This document shows, piece by piece, positions 44,105-53,922 of a stretch of DNA of 64,000 nucleotides. Position numbers and translations under genes: made by a program. The notes beneath the pieces were generated by a model. That model saw only the letters and a program-made list of their open reading frames with translations. It ran no database searches and was not told where the DNA came from. The stretch comes from Spirosoma arboris (GTDB taxonomy: Bacteria > Bacteroidota > Bacteroidia > Cytophagales > Spirosomataceae), in contig NZ_WPIN01000006.1 in the NCBI RefSeq assembly GCF_009754945.1, forward strand, positions 124,001 to 188,000, read 5' to 3'. Positions within the stretch are counted from its first letter, which is position 1. Each line of letters begins with the position of its first letter.

Positions 44105-44440
44105 GTGGTGCCAGACTAACACAAAATTATGGGTTTTGATTGCATTACGTCTTGTTTGATAGTCGCGGCTTTAACTACCCACATGAAACAACTAATAGAT
44201 CACTTGAAATTGTCATAACGACCTAAGATGGACTAGACTATAAGTCAAGTAGACTAAATGTATCAGGATCTGATTCGGAATTTGCAGCAACAAGCTATGT
44301 GAGTGGTAAATTTCGACTTGTTGGAGATTGGGATTTGGCTATGATACCCCGTAAAACAAACAAAAAAAAAGTTTAACCTGTCTAACATGGCTTTTGTTTG
44401 AAATATTAGTATTATTTTTGGAGAAATTTTATTGACTTTA
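44105..44440 (+). promoter_or_regulatory. Gene-free region with promoter-like elements upstream of 44441
   Basis: There is no gene in this gap. TATTTTTG at 44413-44420 fits the Bacteroidota -7 consensus TAnnTTTG. TTTG at 44393-44396 is 16 bases upstream, slightly short of the usual spacing. It could start the transcript of the 44.4-63.7 kb island, but this is only a consensus match. Confidence 0.4.
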
Positions 44441-44986
44441 ATGTTGAAAAAAGCAGTTTCCATAGGTCTCTTTGCCCTAATCCTGTACCATACACTGGCT
44501 TATGTGCTGGTGTTTGTAGGTACATGGTGGCAGGAAGAGCATGATCTGTCGGAACGACTTTCTGTTTATCGGTCAGTGGATAGCATTGTTGAATTTGAGA
44601 TTCCACTCAAAGACAATAGGCTCGATGAAAGCACCATTGCACGTACAACGTCGGATGGGTTTAGCTACCGAGGTCATTATTACTCTATTGTGAGTATAGA
44701 AATTCGGGATGGTAAAGTACACATTGCAGGATTAGAATCGCAAAGCCGCACATTCTGGCAGAGCGATTTACTTTCGTTTTTGAACGATCACGTCTCTGGT
44801 GCTGCCGATTCGCATCAAAAGACGAATAAATTTTTGAAATTTTTATTAAAGGAATACTCGCCAACCCCGCGAGCCATTTTTAGTTTCCTCTCTCCCAACT
44901 GGCGCGAAGCTATTCGTATTCCCGAACAAGTGTTCGTGATTGCTGTCCGTGCCCTGTCAGTTAATTCGCCCCCTCCTGAAGTCTGA
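44441..44986 (+). CDS. Membrane-anchored protein of unknown function
   Basis: I do not recognise this 181-residue protein. It has one N-terminal membrane helix (about 5-25) and a soluble domain with SYRGHYYSIVSIEIRDG. Its start is ATG 44441. A TTG extension adds only three residues. It is the first + gene before the haloperoxidase island, 326 bases upstream of the outer-membrane barrel gene. Just past the stop another frame stays open for ~39 codons (see rejected items). Confidence 0.55.
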   Translation: MLKKAVSIGLFALILYHTLAYVLVFVGTWWQEEHDLSERLSVYRSVDSIVEFEIPLKDNRLDESTIARTTSDGFSYRGHYYSIVSIEIRDGKVHIAGLESQSRTFWQSDLLSFLNDHVSGAADSHQKTNKFLKFLLKEYSPTPRAIFSFLSPNWREAIRIPEQVFVIAVRALSVNSPPPEV

Positions 44987-45312
44987 GGTAATTTCCCATC
45001 GCGTTCAAGCTTTGTTCTCAGTAGCTCTAGTGGCTTTTTTGCTATGCCGTTTCGTGTGGGCAACGTGTATTCGTTCGCTTCATAACGGATCGACATTGTA
45101 AAATCACACAGGCTGCGGACTGCTATAAGCAAGCTGTCTGGGCCGGCATTCTGTCTGGCTACGCGATTGTGCGACCACTGACATACAGCCTAGGTTGATC
45201 AGCAGTTTCTGTTTGTGCACCCACGAACGGAGAATCACCTGGTTACTGTCTATGTGGATCGTATATGAAATTTTCATTTTCCATCTCAGACATCCTCGGA
45301 TATCCATAAAGT
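44987..45312. other. Gene-free region before the haloperoxidase island
   Basis: This gap has no hairpin as strong as elsewhere and no supported gene. It ends with an AT-rich stretch before ATG 45313. I see no convincing promoter. Confidence 0.4.
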
Positions 45313-46428
45313 ATGAAATCAATTTCTACTATCGTTTTAGCGGTAGCTTATATACTTATTTCTAATACATCAACATCGGCACAGGGTTGTGTAGCCGTTC
45401 GACACATGAGTTGTGCCGCTCCAGCTGGTTCTGCTGATTATTTCAAACAACGTAACGGCCACTGGCAGGTGTCGGCAGGCTATCGATTCTTCCGTTCCTA
45501 CAAGCATTTTGTCGGGGATGTCGAGCAGAAGCAGCGCGTTGATCAGGGTACAAACGTAATTAACGTTTCACATGCTATTGATTTGGGAATCACCTACATG
45601 GTGAATCAGCGTCTGTCGTTTTCTGTCAATCTTCCCATTCAATATTACGATCGTTCGTCGCTCTATGAACATTACGGTAACACCATCGCGCAAAATCCGC
45701 AGCAAAAGCGATTTGATACGCAATCTGAAGGAATCGGCGACCTGCGTATATCCGGTAGTTATTGGCTCGTCAATCCTGTTAAACTACCTAAAGCCAATTT
45801 AGCGGTTGGAATGGGTGTAAAATTGCCAACAGGCAATTATGGCGCGACCGATGATTTCCACCGGCTGACCAAAGATGGAACTGACTATACGGTTAACTTA
45901 CCTGTCGATCAATCGATTCAGTTAGGTGATGGAGGAGTGGGCGTAAGCCTTGAACTCCAGGGCTATGCCTCGATCACGAAAACGCTGACAGCTTATGCCA
46001 ATGGTTTTTATCTGTTCAATCCGCGCGAAACGAACGGCGTAATTCGTAACCCGACCGCTACTACGATTGATTTGGTTACCGGATCATTCTCGGTGGCCGA
46101 TCAGTTTGCTGCTCGTATTGGCTTGAGCCAGTCCATTAAAGCAGTTCCAGGTTTAGCCGTTATGCTAGGCGGCCGTGTTGAAGGGGTTCCCGCCATCGAT
46201 GCGTTTGGTGGTAGTTCGGGCTTCCGTCGACCAGGTTACATTGTCTCAGTTGAGCCAGGGCTGTCGTACATGCACCGCAAAACCTCAATTGCAGCTACAG
46301 TACCTGTAGCCATTTACCGCAACCGGATTAAAAGCTATGCCGATCGTCTTGATCCGCTTGGCGTAAAGCAAGGTGATGCAGCATTCGCTGATTACCTGGT
46401 ATCTGTTAGTTTATCTCGTTGGTTCTGA
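45313..46428 (+). CDS. Outer-membrane beta-barrel protein, transporter-like
   Basis: This 371-residue protein has a signal peptide (1-23, ending in STSAQ) and a beta-barrel body that ends in Phe (SLSRWF), the usual barrel terminus. The opening GCVAVRHMSCAAP contains two Cys in the mature N-terminus. Strands with MVNQRLSFSVNLPIQYYD are as in Bacteroidota 'transporter' barrels of the phenol/meta-pathway type. It is the first barrel of the island and is followed by a second one. A role in metabolite export or uptake is inferred. Confidence 0.75.
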   Translation: MKSISTIVLAVAYILISNTSTSAQGCVAVRHMSCAAPAGSADYFKQRNGHWQVSAGYRFFRSYKHFVGDVEQKQRVDQGTNVINVSHAIDLGITYMVNQRLSFSVNLPIQYYDRSSLYEHYGNTIAQNPQQKRFDTQSEGIGDLRISGSYWLVNPVKLPKANLAVGMGVKLPTGNYGATDDFHRLTKDGTDYTVNLPVDQSIQLGDGGVGVSLELQGYASITKTLTAYANGFYLFNPRETNGVIRNPTATTIDLVTGSFSVADQFAARIGLSQSIKAVPGLAVMLGGRVEGVPAIDAFGGSSGFRRPGYIVSVEPGLSYMHRKTSIAATVPVAIYRNRIKSYADRLDPLGVKQGDAAFADYLVSVSLSRWF

Positions 46429-46436
46429 GTCAATTC

Positions 46437-46464
46437 AGGTGCGAAGGGTAACTCCTTCGCACCT
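46437..46464 (+). terminator. Hairpin between two barrel genes
   Basis: An 11-bp perfect stem (46437-46447 with 46454-46464) lies nine bases past the first barrel stop. There is only a weak T-rich tail, so it may attenuate rather than stop transcription into the next gene. Confidence 0.65.
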
Positions 46465-46568
46465 ATCCTTCTATACAATCTGTCACGAAAAACAAACAAA
46501 TTATCGGTAAGCTTAACTAGTTAGAAGTCCATCGTACCAATTTAACCAACCAATGAATTAACCAACCA

Positions 46569-47465
46569 ATGAAAACAAATCTAAAATGTCTGATCGTTGT
46601 GTCGCTGCTAACGCCCTTTGCGGCTAAAGCACAAATGCCGAACGATGCGATCTACATGGGTAAAAACCAGTTGTGTGTGGCCGGTATGTATAACCACACG
46701 TCCTGGAATCAATATTGGGAGAATACGCTCAAACGCGAGAATTTTAACATCGGTACACAAACGACGCAGAGTGTTATGCTCATGCCTGCCTTCGGTATCA
46801 GCAAGCGGGTAAACGTTATTATGAGTCTCCCGTATATCTGGACAAGCAACAGCGCTGGTAACCTGATGGGACAACACGGTATTCAGGACCTATCGATCTG
46901 GTTGAAAGTGAAAGCTCTGCAAGCTGGTGGATTTTCACTCAATGCCATTGTTGGCGGGTCTGTCCCCCTGGGAAATTACGTACCCAACTTTATGCCGATG
47001 TCTATTGGCATGCAATGTCGTACGTTCACCGGGCGATTGCTGGCCAGTTATAGAGAACCCAAAACGGGTCTATACCTGACGGCCTATGGCAGTTACGGCT
47101 GGCGGAGTAACAGTAAAATAGATCAGGATGCGTATCAGGCTGATGATCGGGTATATAACACCGATCAGGTAAAAGTACCAAATACCTACGATGCTGCTGT
47201 GCGATTAGGTGTACAGCGGAAAGGCTGGCAAACCGAAGTTTGGGCAGAGCGCGTGTCATGCCTCAGTGGAGACAACATTCGCCGGAATGATATGCCTTAC
47301 CCGACGAACAAGATGCAGGCCACATCGGTGGGTTGGTACGGTAAAGTGCAACCTCGCAACATTGGCGTAAATGCCCGTATTGGTTATGTCCTCGATGGGC
47401 TGAACGTAGGCCAGAGCACCAGCTATACAGTTGGCCTGCTCTATCAAATTAACTTTAAGAAGTAA
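46569..47465 (+). CDS. Outer-membrane barrel paired with a haloperoxidase
   Basis: This 298-residue exported protein has a signal peptide (ending in FAAKAQ) and regular amphipathic strands. It ends in YQINFKK. The segments QTTQSVMLMPAFGISKRVNV and GLNVGQSTSYTVGLLYQ have counterparts in the protein at 61225-62142, its paralogue. In both places the barrel gene directly precedes a haloperoxidase-like gene (15 bases here). The repeated pairing suggests a shared function at the outer membrane. Confidence 0.75.
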   Translation: MKTNLKCLIVVSLLTPFAAKAQMPNDAIYMGKNQLCVAGMYNHTSWNQYWENTLKRENFNIGTQTTQSVMLMPAFGISKRVNVIMSLPYIWTSNSAGNLMGQHGIQDLSIWLKVKALQAGGFSLNAIVGGSVPLGNYVPNFMPMSIGMQCRTFTGRLLASYREPKTGLYLTAYGSYGWRSNSKIDQDAYQADDRVYNTDQVKVPNTYDAAVRLGVQRKGWQTEVWAERVSCLSGDNIRRNDMPYPTNKMQATSVGWYGKVQPRNIGVNARIGYVLDGLNVGQSTSYTVGLLYQINFKK

Positions 47466-47479
47466 GCATCCGTAACATC

Positions 47480-49027
47480 ATGAAAAAGTATAATCGAATT
47501 CTTGCAATTGGCAGCATTGTCACTAGTTTGTCTATTGCTTTTGTTTCGTGTGATAAAAGCATTTCAGAACCCCAGCGTGTAGGGTATGCACCTGCAAGCG
47601 TCGATGAAAAAGCAGGTACCTGGAAAACCTATGTACTTACTGCGCCTACCGACGTAACAGTTGCTACCCCATCAGCTACGTCATCGACAGATTATCAGGC
47701 TGAACTGACTGATCTCAAATCGAAATCGGCGAGCCTGACCCAGGCCCAACAGGAAGCTGTTGTGTATTGGGGAGCGGGTGCTGTTTACCGCTGGAACGAA
47801 ATTGCCCGCGAATTGTGCGCTCGTTATAACATACCTCCAGCTTCAAACGCCGACGGTAAATATCCTGTACCGGATGCTGCCAATCCACTGGCAGACCCTA
47901 AGTTCCCGTTTGCGAACCCACCTTATTCATCTCGTGCGCTCGCTTACCTGAGTGTAGCACAATACGATGCGCTGGTAGCGGCCTGGAGTTATAAATACAA
48001 GTTTAATCGGGTAGCTCCATCGAAAGTAGATGCTACTGTACGCGTCGCGTTGCCAACGTCAGCTCTACCGGCTTATCCGTCGGAAGATGCCGTTGTAGCA
48101 GCTGCTTCGGCTGTAGTTCTGAAAGCGATGTTTCCTGGCGAAGTACCATTTATCGATGCCAAACTAGCTGAACATCAGAATAGCCGGTTATGGGCAGGAA
48201 TGAATGTAGCGAGTGATCTCAGTGCTGGTATTGATTTGGGTAACCAGGCCGCTGCTAAAGTAATGGCACGGGCTAAAACAGATGGTATGAGTGCTGCTAA
48301 TAATCAGGCTGTAACAGCAGGTATGATTCAGGCGGCTAAAGACCGGGGTCTTGCCGAAGTCTGGGTGAGTCAGGAAACGCCTGCCCGCCCGCCTATGTTG
48401 CCGAATTTCGGTGCAGTATCGACCTGGAATCTTGACCGGACAACTCTGGTCCAAATTCGCCCGACTCCACCACCCGCTCTCAATGATGCTAATTATGAGA
48501 AGGATATGAACGAGCTGAAAGAAATCAATAAAAGCCAAACCCGCGAACAGGCCCGGATTGCCAACTATTGGTCAGATGGTGCAGGCAGCTATACACCTCC
48601 CGGTCACTGGCATCGCACAGCGGCTAATGCAGCTAATGACGCTAAATACAGCGAGGTTCGTATGGCCCGGACGCTGGCACTTGTGGGTACCGCTCTAATG
48701 GATGCTGCCGTTGGCTGCTGGGAAGCGAAGTACTACTATTATTATCCGCGCCCACAACAGTTTGGGATGAAAACATCGGTTGGGTTGCCTAATTTCCCTT
48801 CCTACCCGTCGGGGCACTCTACTTTTTCAGCCGCAGCTGCTACGGTGCTAACTTCTATTTTTCCTGATAAAGCAAAAGATTTCCAGGATGAAGCGTCAGA
48901 AGCTTCTACATCGCGGGTATATGGTCTGATTCACTATCGGTTTGATTCAAATGGTGGCCTGGATCATGGCAATAAAATTGGGTCCTACGCTGTGGCGCGA
49001 GCTAAGGCGGATGGGTCGGGACTTTAA
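47480..49027 (+). CDS. Vanadium-haloperoxidase/PAP2-type lipoprotein, two-repeat form
   Basis: This 515-residue lipoprotein has a lipobox Cys (FVSCDK, C24). The C-terminal half has a complete vanadate/phosphate site: K417-x6-R424-P, PSGH (443-446; catalytic His446) and S478-R479-x5-H485. The N-terminal half looks like a degenerate copy: W169-SYK172, then PSED (200-203) in place of PSGH, and S235-R236 with Asn242 instead of His. The enzyme class oxidises halides with peroxide or removes phosphate. Its membership in an island with three AhpD-like genes favours peroxidase chemistry, by inference. Confidence 0.85.
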   Translation: MKKYNRILAIGSIVTSLSIAFVSCDKSISEPQRVGYAPASVDEKAGTWKTYVLTAPTDVTVATPSATSSTDYQAELTDLKSKSASLTQAQQEAVVYWGAGAVYRWNEIARELCARYNIPPASNADGKYPVPDAANPLADPKFPFANPPYSSRALAYLSVAQYDALVAAWSYKYKFNRVAPSKVDATVRVALPTSALPAYPSEDAVVAAASAVVLKAMFPGEVPFIDAKLAEHQNSRLWAGMNVASDLSAGIDLGNQAAAKVMARAKTDGMSAANNQAVTAGMIQAAKDRGLAEVWVSQETPARPPMLPNFGAVSTWNLDRTTLVQIRPTPPPALNDANYEKDMNELKEINKSQTREQARIANYWSDGAGSYTPPGHWHRTAANAANDAKYSEVRMARTLALVGTALMDAAVGCWEAKYYYYYPRPQQFGMKTSVGLPNFPSYPSGHSTFSAAAATVLTSIFPDKAKDFQDEASEASTSRVYGLIHYRFDSNGGLDHGNKIGSYAVARAKADGSGL

Positions 49028-49032
49028 TTAAC

Positions 49033-49076
49033 GAGCGAATGAGCGAATAACTATCGCAGGATTCACTCATTCGCTC
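49033..49076. repeat. Short palindrome after the haloperoxidase
   Basis: Arms 49033-49048 and 49061-49076 are complementary with one mismatch (GAGCGAAT words). It sits between the haloperoxidase stop and the next start. Confidence 0.7.
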
Positions 49077-49100
49077 ATTCACCTTTTACTCGTTACATGT

Positions 49101-49661
49101 ATGCCACATATACCACTACCAGAGCAGTTGCCAGGCATTACGGGACTGCTCGAATATCGCTTAGACACGGCTGCTCCCATCCGCGAACTGACGCAGATTT
49201 TGCTACGGGGCGAGTCGACTTTATCGCAGGGAGAGCGTGAACTGATTGCTGCATTGGTATCGTCGCGCAATTGCACTAATTTCTGCGAAGCGGCCCATAC
49301 CAAAGCTGCGGATATACTGCTGGGCGATGATGAAACAGCACGCGCTGTAAAGCATGACATCGAAACGGCTCCCATAAGTGAGAAGATGAAGGCGCTGCTT
49401 CAAATTGCGGCCTTTACCCAGAAAAACGGGAGAGAGGTAACTCCAGAAGCCATTACTCGTGCCCATGAAGCAGGTGCTACTGATCGGGAAATTCACGACA
49501 CGGTACTAATTGCAGCTCTGTTCTGTCTATACAATAAATATGTAGACGGATTAGCCACAGTAGCACCTACCAACCCGGCATTTTACCAGACGCTGGGTGA
49601 GCGAATTACCGGCCGAGGCTACGTACGGCCACCGGGTGGTTATCCAGTCCCTACTTCTTAA
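49101..49661 (+). CDS. Carboxymuconolactone-decarboxylase/AhpD-like protein 1 (CxxxC)
   Basis: This 186-residue all-helical protein has the AhpD-like core GERELIAALVSSRNCTNFCEAAH. Its cysteines are C58 and C62, spaced CxxxC instead of the CxxC of classic AhpD, with His66 and the Glu at residue 47. Its C-terminal motif DTVLIAALFCLYNKYVDGLA is shared with the two paralogues at 53923 and 56339. AhpD reduces peroxiredoxin via its CxxC. Whether CxxxC still works as a redox pair is unknown. It is cytoplasmic (no signal). Confidence 0.85.
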   Translation: MPHIPLPEQLPGITGLLEYRLDTAAPIRELTQILLRGESTLSQGERELIAALVSSRNCTNFCEAAHTKAADILLGDDETARAVKHDIETAPISEKMKALLQIAAFTQKNGREVTPEAITRAHEAGATDREIHDTVLIAALFCLYNKYVDGLATVAPTNPAFYQTLGERITGRGYVRPPGGYPVPTS

Positions 49662-49823
49662 GCTATAACTATGATGAGTTAAGCTGATTCGTTGCAGGTC
49701 CAACTGACTGGAGTCTTGATAGACCGCGGTTAGCCCCTTTTTTATTGCCATTATTCTATCCTAAAAATCACTGTTTTTGGGTGTTCAACCCCCTTTTTAT
49801 CCTTTTTAACCGAAAAAACATAT

Positions 49824-52616
49824 ATGAAATTTATACAAATTAGTATCGCTTTGGCGATCCATTTTCTCATCTCGTGGTCGGCTTTGGCGCAGTCTCGCCG
49901 AGTAACAGGCACAGTGCGGGATGTGGAAAGTGGGCAACCGCTAGCAGGAGCTAGTGTGATTTTAAAAGGTCAATTGACGGGAGCTGTTGCCGATGCTAAC
50001 GGACAGTTTACTCTAACGACGAACCAGCGAGGCACAGCTACCTTGTTGATTTCGATGGTAGGTCACGAAGCACAAACTGTTGGTGTAACTGCTGATAATC
50101 AATCTGTTGATGTAAAGTTGCGGATTGCTACAAATTCCTTACAGGATGTGGTTGTAGCTGCTTCGCGGGTAGAGGAGAGCATTTTACGAGCCCCTGTTAC
50201 CGTAGAGAAAATGGATTCGCGCGCCATTCGGGAAACGCCTTCAGCTACATTTTATGAAGGCCTGAACAACCTGAAAGGGGTGGACATGGTCACTAGTGGA
50301 TTGACCTATAAGCAAATTAATACACGGGGTTTTGCCAGCACAGGCAACAGTCGATTTCTGCAACTGATTGACGGAGTCGATAACCAACCTGCTGGTTTCG
50401 GTTTTTCGATGGGCAATTTGTTTGGCTTGAGTGATTTAGATGCCGAAAGTGCTGAGTTAGTACCTGGAGCTGCTTCGGCCTTGTATGGTCCCGCTGCCTT
50501 TAACGGTGCATTGCTGTTAACCAGTAAAGATCCATTTCGGTATCAGGGATTAAGTGTTCAGGCTAAATTAGGCGTAAATCACCTTGGCGATTCGAATACA
50601 GGAGCGGCTCTGTATCAGGATTATGGCTTACGATATGCCAAAGCGTTCAGTAATAAACTGGCATTCAAACTTGTGGCCTCGTATATGAAAGGGCTCGATT
50701 GGTTTGCGACAGACTATACGGATGTCGATGCCACCACCTCTCCCGAAAAAAGAGGTCCGAGTAATCCAGCCTATAATGGCCTCAATGTCTACGGTGATGA
50801 GATTAACCGGACAATTACAGACATTGGTAAAGTGTCTCGCACAGGCTATCAGGAAAAAGACCTGACTGACTATAACGTCTATAGCCTAAAACTAAATGGA
50901 GCTCTTCATTACCGCATTACATCAAGCCTGGAGGCTATCTATTCCTACAACTTCGCGAAAGGAACGACGAACTATACAGGTAGTAATCGTTTCTCTGTCA
51001 ATGGGTTTTCGCTACTTCAACACCGAATTGAACTGCGTGGAACTAACTTCTTTATACGTGGCTACACAAATCAGGAAGATTCGCATAATTCCTATAATAC
51101 TCGCTCTCTGGGGCAGCAGATCGACCGAACCTGGGTGCGCGATTTAAATGGCAATGTAGTGGCCCCGAACTTGGCCGATCAAACCTGGTTTGACCGGTAC
51201 ACAGCTGCTTATCAGGGAAAAGTACAAGGTGTAACGGCTAGTGATCAGGCCATGGCTCGGCAATTTGCCGATCAGGGACGCTTGCTACCCGGTTCTGCCG
51301 AATATGAACAGCAGAAAGCACGGTTAATTGGTGTTCAGGGATTGGCTGGAGCTGGAATCTTGAGCCAGACGAAAATGTACCATGCCGATGCGCAATATAA
51401 TCTGACATCGGCCCTGGCCTCGGCTGGGCTTGCCGGAACAGAGTTGTTAGTCGGTGGCAATTTTCGGCAGTATAGCTTATTTACGAACGGAACGCTCTTC
51501 GATGATAAAGGCGGACGTATTCTGTACAGCGAGTTTGGAACATTTGCCCAATTGAGCAAGTCGCTGATGGAAAATAAATTGAAGTTGACCGTATCGGGCC
51601 GGTACGACAAGAATCAGAATTTTGCCGGTTACTTTACCCCCCGTGCCTCTGCGGTGTTTTCGCCCAATGATCGCCATCACTTTCGGGCCTCATTTCAGTC
51701 TGGTTACCGCAATCCCACCCCCAGCGACCAGTTCATTAAACTCAATGTTGGGCCAATCACGATTCTGGGTGGTGCACCAAGCAATAGTGCTGGGATGAAT
51801 GTGTACGAAAATTCATTCAACTCAACCAGCATTGGTGGTTTTGTTAACGGTTTTCTGGCTGATGTGAAAACGGCAGGGCCGCAACAAGCCGTGCTGAATA
51901 ATAAAAATAAGCTGGTGAAATCGAACGTGCCCTATATCGCTCCCGAACGGGTACAGAGCTTTGAGGTGGGTTATCGAACGCTATTGACAAGCCGCTTATC
52001 GCTTGATGCCAACTATTACTTCGGAGCTTATCGCAATTTTATTCTGAATACAGTAGTTATTCGACCCAATAGTCCCGTACTGGCTGCCGATGGTAGTATT
52101 AATCCTGCAGCCGCTCAGGATATTCTGAACTCTAATTATCAGGCATTTCAGCTATATACCAACGCTCCCGATCGCGTTACGGCGCAGGGAGCCACGCTCG
52201 GCTTAAATTATGTTACAGCCGGTGGCTATGCACTAACCGGTAATGGAACCTGGTCGGCCTTTAATCTGCAAAACGCTGATCCGAATAATATTCCTGCCTT
52301 TAATACACCTCGTTTCAAAACGAACGTAACCTTTGGGCACCGGAATATTGCACCGAATCTTGGTTTTAACGTAGCCTGGCACTGGCAGGAGGCTTTCGAT
52401 TGGGTAGGGTCATTTAATGATCTTCGTCCGGGTCGAATTCAGGCTTATAATCTCATCGATGCACAAGTGACGCTGAAAATACCTGCTTATAAGACCCTGC
52501 TAAAAGTTGGTGCGTCGAACCTGACCAATCATTATGTAGTGCAGGCTTATGGTTCGCCCGCTGTAGGCGGTTTGTATTATGTATCGCTCACTTTCGATCA
52601 GGGTATGTTACGGTAA
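49824..52616 (+). CDS. TonB-dependent receptor with carboxypeptidase-regulatory-like domain
   Basis: This 930-residue outer-membrane receptor has a signal peptide (1-23). A carboxypeptidase-regulatory-like domain (about 25-105; RRVTGTVRDVESGQPLAGAS) follows. Then come the plug (about 115-220; RFLQLIDGVDNQP) and a long beta-barrel ending near LTFDQGMLR. It takes up a ligand energised by TonB. No SusD partner lies downstream, so it is not a typical polysaccharide-utilisation pair. It sits between AhpD-like 1 and an MFS permease, so the ligand may be related to haloperoxidase substrates. Confidence 0.9.
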   Translation: MKFIQISIALAIHFLISWSALAQSRRVTGTVRDVESGQPLAGASVILKGQLTGAVADANGQFTLTTNQRGTATLLISMVGHEAQTVGVTADNQSVDVKLRIATNSLQDVVVAASRVEESILRAPVTVEKMDSRAIRETPSATFYEGLNNLKGVDMVTSGLTYKQINTRGFASTGNSRFLQLIDGVDNQPAGFGFSMGNLFGLSDLDAESAELVPGAASALYGPAAFNGALLLTSKDPFRYQGLSVQAKLGVNHLGDSNTGAALYQDYGLRYAKAFSNKLAFKLVASYMKGLDWFATDYTDVDATTSPEKRGPSNPAYNGLNVYGDEINRTITDIGKVSRTGYQEKDLTDYNVYSLKLNGALHYRITSSLEAIYSYNFAKGTTNYTGSNRFSVNGFSLLQHRIELRGTNFFIRGYTNQEDSHNSYNTRSLGQQIDRTWVRDLNGNVVAPNLADQTWFDRYTAAYQGKVQGVTASDQAMARQFADQGRLLPGSAEYEQQKARLIGVQGLAGAGILSQTKMYHADAQYNLTSALASAGLAGTELLVGGNFRQYSLFTNGTLFDDKGGRILYSEFGTFAQLSKSLMENKLKLTVSGRYDKNQNFAGYFTPRASAVFSPNDRHHFRASFQSGYRNPTPSDQFIKLNVGPITILGGAPSNSAGMNVYENSFNSTSIGGFVNGFLADVKTAGPQQAVLNNKNKLVKSNVPYIAPERVQSFEVGYRTLLTSRLSLDANYYFGAYRNFILNTVVIRPNSPVLAADGSINPAAAQDILNSNYQAFQLYTNAPDRVTAQGATLGLNYVTAGGYALTGNGTWSAFNLQNADPNNIPAFNTPRFKTNVTFGHRNIAPNLGFNVAWHWQEAFDWVGSFNDLRPGRIQAYNLIDAQVTLKIPAYKTLLKVGASNLTNHYVVQAYGSPAVGGLYYVSLTFDQGMLR

Positions 52617-52657
52617 TTAGTATCAGACTTATAGGGTTTCAAAAAATAAACTAAACA

Positions 52658-53878
52658 ATGGAAACAAGCCCGCTTATGATTGATCAGGAACAACAGATAA
52701 GCCTACCCTGGCGTGCTTTTGCGCTTTGTATAATAGCTTATCTGTTCGGTGGTACGGCCAGTACGCTCATGGCAACCTATTTGCCTGTGGCTATTCCCCA
52801 ACTGCTCGGTGGAAATGCCTCTGCTAGTCAATTGGACGAAGTTGGTGCATGGGTAAGCGCAGCCTTCCTATATGGCTGGATGATTGGTGGCTTTTTGTTT
52901 GGGCCATTAGCCGACAGCATTGGGCGGGTTCGGGCCTTAGTTTTCGCAACGGGTTTATGCGGTAGTGCTATGCTGGCAACGGCCATTGTTCCCAATGAGT
53001 ACGTTTTGTTTTTGCTTCGGGCATTGACCGGCGCAGGTGTGGGTGGCATCCTGCTTGTGTCAACTGTTTACTTGTCGGAGGTATGGCCAACTCAGTCACG
53101 GCCAGTTGCGTTGGGCGTGTTGGCAACGGCATTTCCGGTTGGAATTGTGGCAACGGGCGGGCTAGCGAGTAGTTTTGGCGACTGGCGGATTGCTTTTGGT
53201 ATTGGTGTGGCTCCTGTTTTAATAGCAGTCCTGATTTGGATATTGCTGCCCGAGTCGATGCTATGGCAACAAGGGCGTAACCAAATACAGACTCATAAAT
53301 CTAGCTTGTTTAGTCCCGAAAATAAGCCAAATGTCATTAGTGGCGCCATCATTTTTGGGTCTGTGTTAATTGGCTTGTGGGGAATTTTCTCGTGGATACC
53401 AACCTGGGTTCAGTCACTATTACCAGCGGGCCAGACTGGCCAGACCGAACGAAGTATTACGATGATGTTACTAGGGGTAGGGGGAATTCTGGGCGGTATA
53501 GCGTCGGGATTTCTGGTAAAGCTGCTCGGGCCACGCCATACATTGCTATTCACATTTTTGGGATGCATACTAGCCTGTGGCATTCTCTTTCTGACTAATC
53601 GAACATTTTCGCCAGTCATTTATGGTGAAATTGCCTTGTTATCATTGTTCTTTGGTATTAGCCAGGGCTCCCTGTCGAGCTATGTACCAACACTATTTTT
53701 GGCTCCTATTCGAGCTACAGCAACGGGATTTTGTTTTAATGTTGGTCGCTTGTTCACGGCTACAGCGGTACTGTTTGTGGGAACATTAACAACAAATCTG
53801 GGCGGTATCGGAAATGCACTTGTCGTTTTCTCTGTTGCCTTCCTAATCGCATTCGGCGCAGTTTGGGTCCGAAAATAG
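52658..53878 (+). CDS. MFS transporter
   Basis: This 406-residue polytopic protein has about 12 helices. The MFS loop motif GPLADSIGRVRALVF lies between helices 2 and 3. A second characteristic is the helix ALTGAGVGGILLVSTVYLSEVWP (without its first and last residues the motif ends at SEVWP). It is probably a single-component inner-membrane importer or exporter, with a sequence style like aromatic-acid or niacin permeases. It begins 41 bases after the TonB receptor, so the two may move one substrate across both membranes. Confidence 0.85.
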   Translation: METSPLMIDQEQQISLPWRAFALCIIAYLFGGTASTLMATYLPVAIPQLLGGNASASQLDEVGAWVSAAFLYGWMIGGFLFGPLADSIGRVRALVFATGLCGSAMLATAIVPNEYVLFLLRALTGAGVGGILLVSTVYLSEVWPTQSRPVALGVLATAFPVGIVATGGLASSFGDWRIAFGIGVAPVLIAVLIWILLPESMLWQQGRNQIQTHKSSLFSPENKPNVISGAIIFGSVLIGLWGIFSWIPTWVQSLLPAGQTGQTERSITMMLLGVGGILGGIASGFLVKLLGPRHTLLFTFLGCILACGILFLTNRTFSPVIYGEIALLSLFFGISQGSLSSYVPTLFLAPIRATATGFCFNVGRLFTATAVLFVGTLTTNLGGIGNALVVFSVAFLIAFGAVWVRK

Positions 53879-53922
53879 ATAGCTTATTCCTAATTAGTCA
53901 TTTAGAAACACATTCATTGATT

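Noticed and set aside
44975..45090. Frame staying open past the stop of 44441, with a hydrophobic stretch (VQALFSVALVAFLLC)
   Set aside because: It could be a frameshifted membrane tail, but there is no homologue known to me and no slippery run. It is left as unproven.
49824..52616. SusC-type polysaccharide-utilisation receptor
   Set aside because: No SusD-like gene or glycoside hydrolase follows, and neighbours are an MFS permease and AhpD-like genes.
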